Positions 22,884 to 32,380 are shown, counted from the first letter of the stretch. The stretch: 64,000 bases of DNA from an uncultured Sphingopyxis sp. (GCF_900078365.1 NZ_LT598653.1:3729501-3793500), one strand, 5' to 3'. Notes: a model not told the origin generated them from the letters alone. Program-made: numbers and translations.

Positions 22884-25805
22884 ATGAAGTCATTATCGGT
22901 CCTGCCGACCCGCGCCGCCTTGCTGGCGTCCGCGGCGCTGTTCGCCGCCATGCCCGCATGGGCGCAGGAAGCGCCCGCCGAAGTCGAGGGCGAGCCGGCG
23001 GCAGCAGTCGATGGCGGCGACGAGATCCTCGTCACCGGCACGCGCGCGACGCAGCGCAGCTCGATCGAGTTCAAGCGCGCCGCCGACGTCGTCGTCGACG
23101 GCCTCGTCAGCGAAGAAATCGGCGCGACCCCCGACAATTCGGTCGGCGACACGCTCGAACGCATCGTCGGCGTCTCGGCCGACCGCTTCAAGGGCAACGC
23201 CAACGAACTGTCGGTGCGCGGCCTCGGCCCGACCCTGAGCTTTTCGACCTTCAACGGCCGCGAGGTGTCGACCGCGGGGCCCGACCGCTCGGTCGCCTTC
23301 CAGCAATTCCCCTCCGAACTGGTCAACGGCGTCCTCGTCTACAAGACCCAGCGCGCCGACTTCCTCGAAGGCGGCGTCGGCGGGGTGATCGAGCTTCGCT
23401 CGATGAAGCCGCTCGATTATGGCAAGCGCCGCATTCAGTTCGAAGTGCGCGGCGATTTTCAGCCGCAGGACGACGATGTCTATCAGCACGACGGGCTCGG
23501 CTATCGCGCCAACTTCTCCTACACCGACCAATATGAAACCGGGCTCGGCGACGTCGGCGTATCGATCGGCTATCAGCGCCAGGACACGAGCGCGCCCGAG
23601 GATTATTACAACGGCAATTCGACCTTTCAGCTCTGCAACACTTCGGCGGACAATCCCTGGCAGCTGACGGGCAATGCCGCGACGCAGGCGGCCGCCGGCG
23701 CCAATATCAACTGCACCTTCGCCGAGGGGCCGCGCACCGCCAATGGCGTGACGGTCGGCGAGACGATCGGAGACTATTATTTCCCGACCTCGTCGCGCAG
23801 CTTCCGCACCCAGAAGACATCGGAGATTCGCGACGGGCTGATCGGCGCGATCCAGTGGCGCCCGTCGCCCGAGTTCGAGATCGCGATCGACGGCCAATAT
23901 TCGAAGCGCCGCAGCCGCGAGGACCGCAATGTGCTCGGCATTCCCGAAGGATTGCGCGGGATCGAACCGCTGGTCATCGGCGACGGCAGCAACGGTTATT
24001 CGCCCGGCGCGCTGATCAGCTATCGCGGCAACTCGAATATCGAAAACCAGCTCGAAACGCGCCAGCGCAACGAAACCTACAAGGGCGGCGGCCTGGGTCT
24101 GATCTGGACCCCCGATCGCTGGACGGTCAGCTTCGACGGCTCCTATTCGGACAGCCACCGCACCGAAACGCAGAAGGCGACGCGCATGCGCTCGAACCGC
24201 CGCGTCGGGTACACGCTGACCTATCTGGACGACGATGTCGTGCCGAACGTCGCGTTCGAGGATTTCGACATCACCGACCACGACCTGTTCCTGACCACCG
24301 CGCCCAATTCGGTCTATGCGCGCAACCGCTTCGTCACCGATCGCCGCGACCGGATCTGGGCCGGGCGGCTCGACGTCGAGCGCGAGCTCGACGGCTTCAT
24401 TACCTCGGTCAAGGTCGGCGGCCGCTATTCGGACCATCACCGCACCAACGACAATGCGCGCAACAACGACCTCAACACCCTCGCCGAAATCGACGGCGCG
24501 ACCCCGGCCGAGCTGATCGCGCAGGCGAACCGGAACTGCCGCGTGCCCTTCACCACCACCAGCTACATGCAGGGCATGGGCACCAACGTCACGCGCTGGG
24601 CGACCTTCGACAACGACTGCCTGTTCCGCACCTTCACCGGCGGCGACGACGCGCTGCCCTATCCGACCGACGGCCGCGACCCGAGCGACATCGACGTCAC
24701 CGAGCGCATCTATGCGCTCTACGGCCTCGCCAATTTCGAATCGCAGGCGGGCAGCATACCGTTCAGCGGCAATATCGGGCTGCGCTGGGTCAAGACCGAC
24801 ATCACCTCGATCGGCTATCGCCAGCCCTATGTGATCACGATCGACACCGCCGGCGACAGCTATAGCGTCGATCCCGATCCGAACGGCGAGCTGCTGACCA
24901 ACCGCGCCAAGGGCAGCTATAATTATTTCCTGCCGAGCGCGAACATCGCCTTCGACCTGTCGCAAGAGGTCAAGCTGCGCCTCGCCGCCTATCGCGCGAT
25001 CGCGCGGTCGGGAATCGAAAGCTTCGGCGCGGGCATCCGGCTCAACCCCTCGGCGGGAACCGGGCTCGACAATATCATCTTCGACGCGACGACCGGCAAT
25101 CCCAACCTCAAGCCGCTGCGCGCGTGGAACCTCGACGCGAGCCTCGAGCTTTATGCGTCGCAGGACACTTTGCTCTCGATCGCCGGCTATCATAAATGGG
25201 CGAAGGGCACGGTGATCCGCGCCGAGGAGCCGATCCCCACCGACGTCACGATCACGACGATCCGCGACGGCGGCGCGCCGGTGACCGAGACCGTCACCAT
25301 CGCCCCGGTCGCCCCGACCAACGACGGCGAAACGCGGCATCTCTACGGGATCGAGGCGACCGCGAGCCACGCCTTCACCTGGCTCCCCGACCCGCTCGAC
25401 GGGCTCGGCATCCAGGGATCGGTCAACCGCGCCTTCGCCAACTTCGAATATCCCGACACCTCGCCAATCGCCGACTATGTCGATCCGGCCAATCTCATCG
25501 GGCTGTCGAAATGGACCGCGAGCGGATCGGTCTGGTTCGAAAAATGGGGCCTCTCGCTGCGCGCCAACCTTCGCTACCGCTCGGGCTATTACAAGCCGAA
25601 CAGCGGCACTAACCGCGAGATTCGCGGCGCGACCTACATCAACCTGTCGGCGCAATATAATCTCACCGACAATGTCCAATTGAAGCTGCAGGCGCTCAAC
25701 GTCACCGGCACCAACGACATCATGTACAAGGGCGGATACGACAGCATCGCCGAAGTGTCGCGCAGCGGCACGCAATATTTCTTCGGCTTCCGGGTCCGCC
25801 TGTGA
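22884..25805 (+). CDS. TonB-dependent outer-membrane receptor of the polyuronate locus
   Basis: The 973-residue protein has a signal peptide (LLASAALFAAMPAWAQ), a TonB-box-like DEILVTGTRA, a plug domain (EEIGATPDNSVGDTLERIVGVSADRFKGNANELSVRGLGPTLSFSTFNGREVSTAG...ADFLEGGVGGVIELRSMKPLDYGKR) and a long beta-barrel ending in SGTQYFFGFRVRL with a terminal hydrophobic residue. This is the large proteobacterial receptor type often linked with glycan uptake. GGAGAGG stands before the ATG at 22884. Its stop overlaps the first lyase gene by four bases, so uptake and cleavage are coupled. The substrate, probably a uronate oligosaccharide, is inferred from neighbours. Confidence 0.93.
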   Translation: MKSLSVLPTRAALLASAALFAAMPAWAQEAPAEVEGEPAAAVDGGDEILVTGTRATQRSSIEFKRAADVVVDGLVSEEIGATPDNSVGDTLERIVGVSADRFKGNANELSVRGLGPTLSFSTFNGREVSTAGPDRSVAFQQFPSELVNGVLVYKTQRADFLEGGVGGVIELRSMKPLDYGKRRIQFEVRGDFQPQDDDVYQHDGLGYRANFSYTDQYETGLGDVGVSIGYQRQDTSAPEDYYNGNSTFQLCNTSADNPWQLTGNAATQAAAGANINCTFAEGPRTANGVTVGETIGDYYFPTSSRSFRTQKTSEIRDGLIGAIQWRPSPEFEIAIDGQYSKRRSREDRNVLGIPEGLRGIEPLVIGDGSNGYSPGALISYRGNSNIENQLETRQRNETYKGGGLGLIWTPDRWTVSFDGSYSDSHRTETQKATRMRSNRRVGYTLTYLDDDVVPNVAFEDFDITDHDLFLTTAPNSVYARNRFVTDRRDRIWAGRLDVERELDGFITSVKVGGRYSDHHRTNDNARNNDLNTLAEIDGATPAELIAQANRNCRVPFTTTSYMQGMGTNVTRWATFDNDCLFRTFTGGDDALPYPTDGRDPSDIDVTERIYALYGLANFESQAGSIPFSGNIGLRWVKTDITSIGYRQPYVITIDTAGDSYSVDPDPNGELLTNRAKGSYNYFLPSANIAFDLSQEVKLRLAAYRAIARSGIESFGAGIRLNPSAGTGLDNIIFDATTGNPNLKPLRAWNLDASLELYASQDTLLSIAGYHKWAKGTVIRAEEPIPTDVTITTIRDGGAPVTETVTIAPVAPTNDGETRHLYGIEATASHAFTWLPDPLDGLGIQGSVNRAFANFEYPDTSPIADYVDPANLIGLSKWTASGSVWFEKWGLSLRANLRYRSGYYKPNSGTNREIRGATYINLSAQYNLTDNVQLKLQALNVTGTNDIMYKGGYDSIAEVSRSGTQYFFGFRVRL

Positions 25806-27058
25806 AGCCAGCGACTTTAGCCCGACTCCCTTGGGCTATCCTGGCCGCCGCCGCGACTCCGTCCGCGGCGGCGGCTTTTTCCTTGCCCGTCGCGGCGCCC
25901 GTTTGCGACGCGAGCGAAGGCTATGCGGCATCCTTCGACGGCCGCCGCACCTTCGCGCTGCGCCCCGCCGATCTCGAAGCGATCAAGGCGGCACTGCCGG
26001 ACGATCCGGCGATCGGCGCCGCTTACCGCGACCTGATCGCGCGCGCCGACAAGGCGCTGGCGGCGAAACCCGCGTCGGTGATCGACAAGCGCAGCATCCC
26101 CGTGTCGGGCGACCGCCATGATTATGTCAGCCTCGCGCGCTATTGGTGGCCCGACCCCGCCAATCCGAAGGGCGCCTATGTCCGCCGCGACGGCGACACC
26201 AATCCCGAAATCGAAAGCGATCGCTTCGACCGCGCCGCGCTTGCGCGCATGGTGCGCGACGCCGACACGCTCGCGCTCGCTCATTATTACAGCGGCGAGC
26301 GAAAATATGCCGAGGGCGCCGCGCGCGTCATCCGCGCCTGGTTCCTCGATCCCGCGAGGCGTATGAACCCGAACATGAATTTCGCGCAGGCCGTGCCCGG
26401 CGTGTCGAACGGCCGCGCCGAAGGCGTGCTCGACGGCGCGGGCTTCATCGCGGTGATCGACGCCGCCGGGCTGATCGCACCGTCGGGCGCGCTGACCGCG
26501 GACGAAACCTCGGCGCTCGAAGGCTGGTTTTCGCGCTATGTCGACTGGATGCTGATGAGTCCGAACGGCAGAGCGGAGGGCAAGGCCGCCAATAACCATG
26601 GCCTTTGGTATGACGCGCAGGTCGCGCGCTTCGCGCTGTTCGCGCGGCGGCCCGATGTCGCACGTCGAATCGTCGTCGCCTTTCCGGCGAAGCGCCTTGC
26701 ACGGCAAGTCGATCCCTCTGGCGCCTTGCCCAAGGAGCTGACGCGAACGCGCAGCTTCCACTATTCGCTCTATGCGCTCGATGCCGCCTACGCGCTGGCC
26801 GACAGCGCGGCGTGCCTTGGCATCGATCTCTATCGCGCCGAGGAACGCGGCCGCTCGCTGCGCCAGGCGACCGACTATGTCGCCGCATATCGCGGCCGCG
26901 CATCCGACTGGCCGTACAAGGAGCAGAGCTGGCCCGCCGCGACGCTGGACCGGCTGCTCGTGCGCGCCGACGACGCCTGGGGACCGGGCGCCTATCCGCG
27001 CGCAGTCGATGGCGATCTGTTGCTTCGCCGTCGCATCGCTCCAAAGAGCCTCCAATGA
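25802..27058 (+). CDS. Alginate-lyase-superfamily polysaccharide lyase, copy 1
   Basis: The 418-residue protein has a signal peptide (LPWAILAAAATPSAAAAF) and the features of the alginate lyase (PF05426-like) alpha/alpha fold: YWWPDPANPKGAYVRRDGDTNPEIES (from about residue 114), MNPNMNFAQAVPGVSNGRAEGVLD, and NNHGLWYDAQVARFALF (Asn264-His266). The Asn and His of NNHG are the likely catalytic pair, and RTRSFHYSLYALDAAY supplies a Tyr. The real substrate may be alginate, glucuronan or a related polyuronate, since the PL5 and PL38 families share this layout. Start and stop overlap both neighbours. Confidence 0.83.
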   Translation: MKPATLARLPWAILAAAATPSAAAAFSLPVAAPVCDASEGYAASFDGRRTFALRPADLEAIKAALPDDPAIGAAYRDLIARADKALAAKPASVIDKRSIPVSGDRHDYVSLARYWWPDPANPKGAYVRRDGDTNPEIESDRFDRAALARMVRDADTLALAHYYSGERKYAEGAARVIRAWFLDPARRMNPNMNFAQAVPGVSNGRAEGVLDGAGFIAVIDAAGLIAPSGALTADETSALEGWFSRYVDWMLMSPNGRAEGKAANNHGLWYDAQVARFALFARRPDVARRIVVAFPAKRLARQVDPSGALPKELTRTRSFHYSLYALDAAYALADSAACLGIDLYRAEERGRSLRQATDYVAAYRGRASDWPYKEQSWPAATLDRLLVRADDAWGPGAYPRAVDGDLLLRRRIAPKSLQ

Positions 27059-28218
27059 TCGCACGCCGCACCCTGCTCCTCACCGCGTTGCTTGCCGCAC
27101 CCGCGGCATGGGCGCGCCCGCGGCCCGGCGCGCTCGATATTCGCGGGGTCGAGCGCCGCCGCCTGCTGCCGCAAGCCGAAGCCCTGCTCGCCGCCGAGCC
27201 GCGCACCATTGCCGCGATCTCCGCGCCGCGCAGCCCCGCCGGACCGCAGGATTATTATTCGGAGGGCGACTATTGGTGGCCCGACCCGGCGAACCCTGGC
27301 GGCGCCTATATCCGCCGCGACGGCCGCTCGAACCCCGACAAGTTCGACGGCCACCGCGACGCGCTGATCGCTTTCGGACGCACCGTCCCCGCGCTCGCGG
27401 CGCTGTGGGATCTCACCGGCGAGGCCCGCTTCGCCGACGCCGCGATGCGCCACCTCCACGCATGGTTCGTCGCCCCGGCCACGCGCATGAACCCGAATCT
27501 CGACCACGCGCAGGCGATCATCGGCGTCAATACGGGCCGCGCGATCGGGGTGATCGACACGCTGCAGATCGTCGAGGTCGCGCGCGCCGCGGCGCTGTTC
27601 GCGCGAAAGAGCGCGCCGGGCTATGCCGCGATCCGCGCGGGAGTCGAAGGCTGGTTCGCCGACTATCTCGCCTGGCTTACCACCTCGCCCTTCGGTATCG
27701 AAGAGCGCGACGAGAAGAACAACCACGGCACCTGCTGGCTCTTGCAGGCCACCAGCTTCGCCGCGCTGCTCGGCCGCGACGACATCCTCGCCGATGCGCG
27801 CGCCCGGCTCAAGTCAATCATCATCCCGACCCAGATTGAGCCTGATGGCCGCCAACCGCTCGAACTCGCGCGCACCAAGCCCTATGCCTATTCGCTCTTC
27901 AACCTCGACGTCCTCGCCGCGTCGGCGTGGCTGCTCGGCGGTCGCGAGCTGATCGGCTGGCAGACCCCCAACGGTCGCTCGATCGGCGGCGCGATCGCAT
28001 GGATGGCGCCCTTCATCGCCGACAAGGCAAAATGGCCGCTGCCCCCCGACGTGGAATATTGGGACGGTTTCCCGGTGCGCCAGCCGAGCCTGCTCTTCGG
28101 CGGCCTCGCGCAGACACACGAAGACTGGTTGGCGCTCTGGCAGCGGCTGAATCCCGACCCCGCAATCGGCGAGGTCGTGCGCAACTTCCCCGTTCGCCAG
28201 CCTTTGCTCTGGCTCTAA
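27055..28218 (+). CDS. Alginate-lyase-superfamily polysaccharide lyase, copy 2
   Basis: The 387-residue protein is a diverged relative of the preceding one: YWWPDPANPGGAYIRRDGRSNPDKFDGHRDAL (from about residue 73), MNPNLDHAQAIIGVNTGRAIGVIDT, NNHGTCWLLQATSFAALLG (Asn222-His224) and RTKPYAYSLFNLDVLAA. The signal peptide is MIARRTLLLTALLAAPAAWA. The ATG overlaps the previous stop (ATGA). A tandem pair of related lyases suggests an endo/exo or substrate split. The PL family cannot be fixed by eye. The gene ends tail to tail with the acyl-CoA dehydrogenase gene, overlapping four bases. Confidence 0.82.
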   Translation: MIARRTLLLTALLAAPAAWARPRPGALDIRGVERRRLLPQAEALLAAEPRTIAAISAPRSPAGPQDYYSEGDYWWPDPANPGGAYIRRDGRSNPDKFDGHRDALIAFGRTVPALAALWDLTGEARFADAAMRHLHAWFVAPATRMNPNLDHAQAIIGVNTGRAIGVIDTLQIVEVARAAALFARKSAPGYAAIRAGVEGWFADYLAWLTTSPFGIEERDEKNNHGTCWLLQATSFAALLGRDDILADARARLKSIIIPTQIEPDGRQPLELARTKPYAYSLFNLDVLAASAWLLGGRELIGWQTPNGRSIGGAIAWMAPFIADKAKWPLPPDVEYWDGFPVRQPSLLFGGLAQTHEDWLALWQRLNPDPAIGEVVRNFPVRQPLLWL

Positions 28219-29810
28219 TTGCGCCCTTCGATCAGCCCGCGCGCGATCACCTGCGCCTGAATTTCCGCCGCGCCCTCGAAGATATTGAGGATGCGCGCAT
28301 CGCACAGCACACGGCTGATCTCATATTCGAGCGCATAGCCGTTGCCGCCATGGATCTGCAGGCTCGCGTCGGCGTTCGACCAGGCGGCGCGCGCGGCGAG
28401 CAGCTTCGCCATTCCCGCTTCGATATCGCAGCGCTTGCCGCCGTCCTTCGCGCGCGCGGCGGCATAACTCAATTCGCGCGCCATCACGAAATCGACGAGG
28501 CTCATCGCCAGCTTGTCCGACACGCGCGGGAAAGCGATGATCGCCTGGCCGAACTGCTTGCGGCTCTGCGCATAGTCGAGCCCGAGTTCGAGCGCGCGCC
28601 GCGCCACCCCGACCGCGCGCGCGGCGGTCTGGATCCGCGCGCCTTCGAAGGTGCGCATGAGCTGCTTGAATCCCTGCCCCTCTTCGCCGCCGAGCAGCGC
28701 GTCGGCGGGCGCGCGCAACGCGTCGAACTGCAACGCATATTCGCGCATCCCGCGATAGCCGAGCACCTCGATCTCGCTGCCGCTCATCCCCTCGGCGGGG
28801 AAGGGATCGGCCTCGGTCCCGCGCGGCTTCGGCACAAGCAGCATCGACAGCCCCGCATAGCCCTTCGCTTGCGGAACGGTGCGCGCGAGCAGCGTCATCA
28901 GGTCCGAGCGCGCGGCGTGGGTGATCCAGTTTTTCGCGCCGTCGATCACCCAATGATCGCCCTCGCGCCGCGCGCGGGTCTGGAGCGATCCGAGGTCCGA
29001 TCCCACGTCGGGCTCGGTGAACACCGCAGTCGGCAAAATCTCACCGCTCGCGATCTTGGGCAGCCATGCGGCCTTTTGCGCGTCGGTGCCGCCCGTCGCG
29101 ATCAATTCGCCGGCGATCTCCGACCGCGTGCCGAGCGATCCCGCGCCGATCCAGCCGCGCGACAACTCTTCGGTGACGATGCACATGACGAGCTTGCCGA
29201 GCCCGAGCCCACCATATTCTTCGGGAATGCAGACGCCGAAGGTGCCGAGGTCGGCCATCGCCTGCACCGTGGCATCGGGAATCAGGTCGTTGGCAAGGTG
29301 CCAGCCGTGGGCATGCGGCAGGATCGCCGCGTCGGTGAAGCGGCGATACTGCTCGCGGATCGCGTCAAGATCGGCGTCGTGCAGCGTCTCGCTCGGCCAA
29401 TGCCCCGCGGCGAGCGCGGCGGCGACCTCGGCGCGCGTCGCGGCATGGTCGGCGTCGAGCAAGCCGGCGCAAGCCTCGGCGAGCGAGCGCGCTTGGACGC
29501 TCAGCCCCAGATCGGCCGGGCGGAACATCTCATTCTGCCCCATCGGCAACCCTCCAGCGAGCTGGCCGATGCTTTCGACAAAGGCTAGGGTGGCGATCTT
29601 CGCGTCGAGCGGGTTCGAGTCCGGCCCGGACTCACACCACGCCAGCGTCGCTTCGAGCGCCGCTACCGTCGTCGCGACCCATGCGAAACCATGCGCCGCG
29701 CGTTGCTCGCGGTCGATCGGCCGCGCCGCCAGCCGGTCGGCCAGCGCCCTCCGCACGGCGTCACGATAAGCCTGCGCTGCGTTCAGTGCGTTGTTCAGAT
29801 CGGCTTGCAT
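28215..29810 (-). CDS. Acyl-CoA dehydrogenase with N-terminal extension (methylsuccinyl-CoA dehydrogenase-like)
   Basis: The 531-residue flavoprotein has an ordinary acyl-CoA dehydrogenase core from about residue 150: FGVCIPEEYGGLGLGKLV, AVFTEPDVGSDLGSLQTRA, NWITHAARSDLMTLLART, YAQSRKQFGQAI, QIHGGNGYALEYEISRVLCDARILNIFEGAAEIQAQVIARG. About 150 extra helical residues precede it, the layout of (2S)-methylsuccinyl-CoA dehydrogenase. No other ethylmalonyl-CoA pathway gene is in the window, so the substrate stays open. The ATG at 29810 is chosen; the ribosome site is weak. It lies downstream of thiolase and CoA-transferase genes on the same strand. Confidence 0.85.
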   Translation of the reverse strand: MQADLNNALNAAQAYRDAVRRALADRLAARPIDREQRAAHGFAWVATTVAALEATLAWCESGPDSNPLDAKIATLAFVESIGQLAGGLPMGQNEMFRPADLGLSVQARSLAEACAGLLDADHAATRAEVAAALAAGHWPSETLHDADLDAIREQYRRFTDAAILPHAHGWHLANDLIPDATVQAMADLGTFGVCIPEEYGGLGLGKLVMCIVTEELSRGWIGAGSLGTRSEIAGELIATGGTDAQKAAWLPKIASGEILPTAVFTEPDVGSDLGSLQTRARREGDHWVIDGAKNWITHAARSDLMTLLARTVPQAKGYAGLSMLLVPKPRGTEADPFPAEGMSGSEIEVLGYRGMREYALQFDALRAPADALLGGEEGQGFKQLMRTFEGARIQTAARAVGVARRALELGLDYAQSRKQFGQAIIAFPRVSDKLAMSLVDFVMARELSYAAARAKDGGKRCDIEAGMAKLLAARAAWSNADASLQIHGGNGYALEYEISRVLCDARILNIFEGAAEIQAQVIARGLIEGRN

Positions 29811-29820
29811 TACCAACAAT

Positions 29821-29907
29821 CCGTTCGCCCTGAGCTTGTCGAAAGGCCGTTCTTCTTTTCGGGCCTCGCGAAGAAGGACGGTGCTTCGACAAGCTCAGCA
29901 CAAACGG
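29821..29907. repeat. Intergenic palindrome, 'CCTGAGCTTGTCGAA' family
   Basis: The left arm GCCCTGAGCTTGTCGAA and the right arm TTCGACAAGCTCAG face each other across about 40 bases between the thiolase and the acyl-CoA dehydrogenase genes. This REP-like sequence is common in many proteobacterial genomes, and only one copy occurs here. It interrupts an otherwise co-directional gene run. Confidence 0.75.
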
Positions 29908-29952
29908 CTTTTTGTTGAGATGGCGGCTTCATCTTCGTCGATCCTATGCCCC

Positions 29953-31167
29953 CTATGCAGCGCGCTCGAAGATCGCGGCGATGCCCTGCCCGCCGCCGAT
30001 GCACATCGTCTCGAGCCCGTACCGTCCGTCGCGGCGCACCAGTTCGCGCGTCAGATTGGCGAGGATGCGCCCGCCGGTCGCGCCGATCGGGTGGCCGAGC
30101 GAGATGCCCGAGCCGTTGGCATTCAAAATCGCGTTCCGGCTGTCGTCGTCCGACCAGCCCCAGCCCTTCAAGACCGCGAGCACCTGCGGCGCGAAGGCTT
30201 CGTTGAGCTCGACCAGATCGATGTCGCCCCAGCCGAGGCCGCTGCGCGCGAACAGCCGCTCGACCGCGGGCACCGGCCCGATGCCCATCCGGCTCGGGTC
30301 GCAGCCCGCCGCCGCCGAGCTGTGATACCAGGCGATCGGTTCCAATCCGAGTTCATCGAGCTTGTCCTCGGCGACGACGAGGCACGCCGCCGCCGCATCA
30401 TTCTGCTGGCTCGCATTGCCCGCCGTCACCACCCCGCCTTCGAGCGGACGCAGCTTGCCGAGCGTCTCCATGCTCGCATCGGCGCGATAGCCCTCGTCGT
30501 GCGCGAAGACGACCGGATCGCCCTTCTTCTGCGGCACCGCGACCGGCACCAGCTCGTCGTCGAACAGCCCCTTCGCCCACGCCGCCGCCGCGCGCTGATG
30601 GCTCCGCACCGCATAGGCATCGGCCGCTTCGCGCGAGATGCCATAATCCTTGGCGAGATTTTCGGCGGTCTCGATCATGCCGGTGATCACCCCGAAACGC
30701 TCGACCGGCTGCGACATCACCCGCCCGCGCGTCAGCCGGTCGTGGAGCGTGAGGTTGCCCGCGCGCACGCCCTTGCGAATGTCCGTGCTGTAATGTTCGA
30801 CGTTCGACATCGATTCGACGCCGCCCGCGACGACGACGTCGGACATGCCCGTCTGCACCATCATCGCGGCGTTGATCACCGCCTGCAAGCCCGAACCGCA
30901 GCGGCGGTCGAGCTGATAGCCCGGCACCTCGATCGGCAGCCCCGCGGCGAGCCACGACCAGTGGCCGATGCTCGGCGCCTCGCCATTGCCATAGCCCTGG
31001 GAAAAGACGACGTCGTCGACGCGCGCCGGATCGATCTGCGTCCGCTCGACCAGCGCCTTCAGGATCACCGCGCCGAGTTCGCCCGCGGTCATCGACGAAA
31101 GCGCGCCCCCGAACTTGCCGACGGCGGTGCGGATCGGGGCGACGATGGCGGCGCGGCGCAGGGTCAT
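29953..31167 (-). CDS. Thiolase (acetyl-CoA C-acyltransferase)
   Basis: The 404-residue protein has the thiolase catalytic residues: the acyl-accepting Cys in LDRRCGSGLQAVINAAMMVQTG, the His in GSGISLGHPIGATGGRI and the second Cys in METMCIGGGQGIAAIFERA. It performs the thiolytic cleavage or Claisen condensation of 3-ketoacyl-CoA. The ATG at 31167 has GGAG upstream and lies four bases after the CoA-transferase stop, so these two form an operon. A specific substrate cannot be read from sequence. Confidence 0.92.
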   Translation of the reverse strand: MTLRRAAIVAPIRTAVGKFGGALSSMTAGELGAVILKALVERTQIDPARVDDVVFSQGYGNGEAPSIGHWSWLAAGLPIEVPGYQLDRRCGSGLQAVINAAMMVQTGMSDVVVAGGVESMSNVEHYSTDIRKGVRAGNLTLHDRLTRGRVMSQPVERFGVITGMIETAENLAKDYGISREAADAYAVRSHQRAAAAWAKGLFDDELVPVAVPQKKGDPVVFAHDEGYRADASMETLGKLRPLEGGVVTAGNASQQNDAAAACLVVAEDKLDELGLEPIAWYHSSAAAGCDPSRMGIGPVPAVERLFARSGLGWGDIDLVELNEAFAPQVLAVLKGWGWSDDDSRNAILNANGSGISLGHPIGATGGRILANLTRELVRRDGRYGLETMCIGGGQGIAAIFERAA

Positions 31168-31171
31168 ATGG

Positions 31172-32380
31172 TCAATCTCCATTCTTGGCGACGCCGACGA
31201 TACCGGCATCGATCAGGCGGGCAAGCTCGCCGCTCGAAAGCGACAGCCGCTCGGCCAATATTTCCTCGCTATGCTCGCCGTTGCGGGGCGCGGCGCGCGG
31301 CGGCTGGCGCTCCCGATGCGGCAGGGTCGCAAAGGCGCCCGCGGCGGGATAGGCGAAACCGCTGGGATTTTCCGCCGTGCCAAAGATCGGATTGTCCGCG
31401 ACGAGCGCGGGGTCCTGCACCGCCTCGTACATGGTGCGATAGGGCGAATGGACGATCCCGCCGGCATCGAACGCCGCCGCGAGATCATCATGGTCGCGCG
31501 CCGCGATCGCCGCCTCGAACATCGGATAAAGCGCGTCGCGATGCGCGAAGCGCAGCCCGTCGTCGGCCGCGAAGGACACCCCGCGTTCCGCCTCGATTCG
31601 CGCAATCCCTTCGCTCAGGTTCAGCGCGGCGATCAGATTCGCCCACTGGCGCGGCGTCACGACCACGATCATCGTGCGCCGTCCGTCGCGCGTCACGAAA
31701 TCGCGCCCGAACAGGCCATAGACGGCATTGCCGAGCCGCGGCCGGTTTTCGCCCGTATAGAGCATCTCGGCGACCCCGCCCAAATTGGCGACGGTGCCGA
31801 TCGCGACGTCGGACAGCGGGATCCGCACCTCGCCGCCTTCACCACTCGCGCTCCGTCGCTGGATCGCCGCGAGCAGCGCGAAGGCGGCATAGGCGCCGGT
31901 GAGCAGATCCCACGCGGGCAGCACATGATTGACGGGTTCGGGGCCCACACCGGTGAGCATCGGATAACCGACGCTGTTGTTCACCGTATAGTCGAGCGCG
32001 GGCGAACCGTCGGCCCAGCCCATCACGCGCACGGTGATCAGGTCGGCGCGCCCTTCGGCGAGCATGTCGTGCGACAGGAAACCGCCGACGGGGAAATTGG
32101 TGACGAACTGCCCCGTCGCGCGCACCAGGGCCTGCAAGATCTCGCGCCCCTCAGGCCGCCCGAGATCGAGCGCGACCGACTTTTTCGCGCGGTTGAGATT
32201 TTCCCAATAGAGCGAGTCATTGGCCGCGGTCACCGGCCAGCGCCGGAAATCGGGGCCGCCGCCGATCTGGTCGACGCGAATCACTTCGGCGCCCATTTGC
32301 GCGCAATAAAGCCCGGCGGTCGGAGAAGCGACGAAGGAAGAGGCCTCGATCACCGACAGGCCGGCCAGCAAGTCGTACAT
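31172..32380 (-). CDS. CaiB/BaiF-type family III CoA-transferase
   Basis: The 402-residue protein starts LLAGLSVIEASSFVASPTAGLYCAQMGAEVIRVDQIGGGPDFRRW, the N-terminal motif of family III CoA-transferases. Further typical stretches are NRAKKSVALDLGRPEGREILQALV and GYPMLTGVGPEPVNHVLPAWDLLTGAYAAFALLAAI. These enzymes swap CoA between carboxylates through an Asp-linked anhydride. It heads an operon with thiolase and probably acyl-CoA dehydrogenase. The AT-rich upstream region (about 32510-32570) is a likely promoter site. Confidence 0.9.
   Translation of the reverse strand: MYDLLAGLSVIEASSFVASPTAGLYCAQMGAEVIRVDQIGGGPDFRRWPVTAANDSLYWENLNRAKKSVALDLGRPEGREILQALVRATGQFVTNFPVGGFLSHDMLAEGRADLITVRVMGWADGSPALDYTVNNSVGYPMLTGVGPEPVNHVLPAWDLLTGAYAAFALLAAIQRRSASGEGGEVRIPLSDVAIGTVANLGGVAEMLYTGENRPRLGNAVYGLFGRDFVTRDGRRTMIVVVTPRQWANLIAALNLSEGIARIEAERGVSFAADDGLRFAHRDALYPMFEAAIAARDHDDLAAAFDAGGIVHSPYRTMYEAVQDPALVADNPIFGTAENPSGFAYPAAGAFATLPHRERQPPRAAPRNGEHSEEILAERLSLSSGELARLIDAGIVGVAKNGD

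Noticed and set aside
22893..25775. A 960-codon open frame on the minus strand opposite the TonB receptor gene
   Set aside because: The plus-strand receptor has signal peptide, plug and barrel motifs. The antisense frame is rich in Arg, Ala, Asp and Val with no family motif, as expected from high-GC shadow reading.
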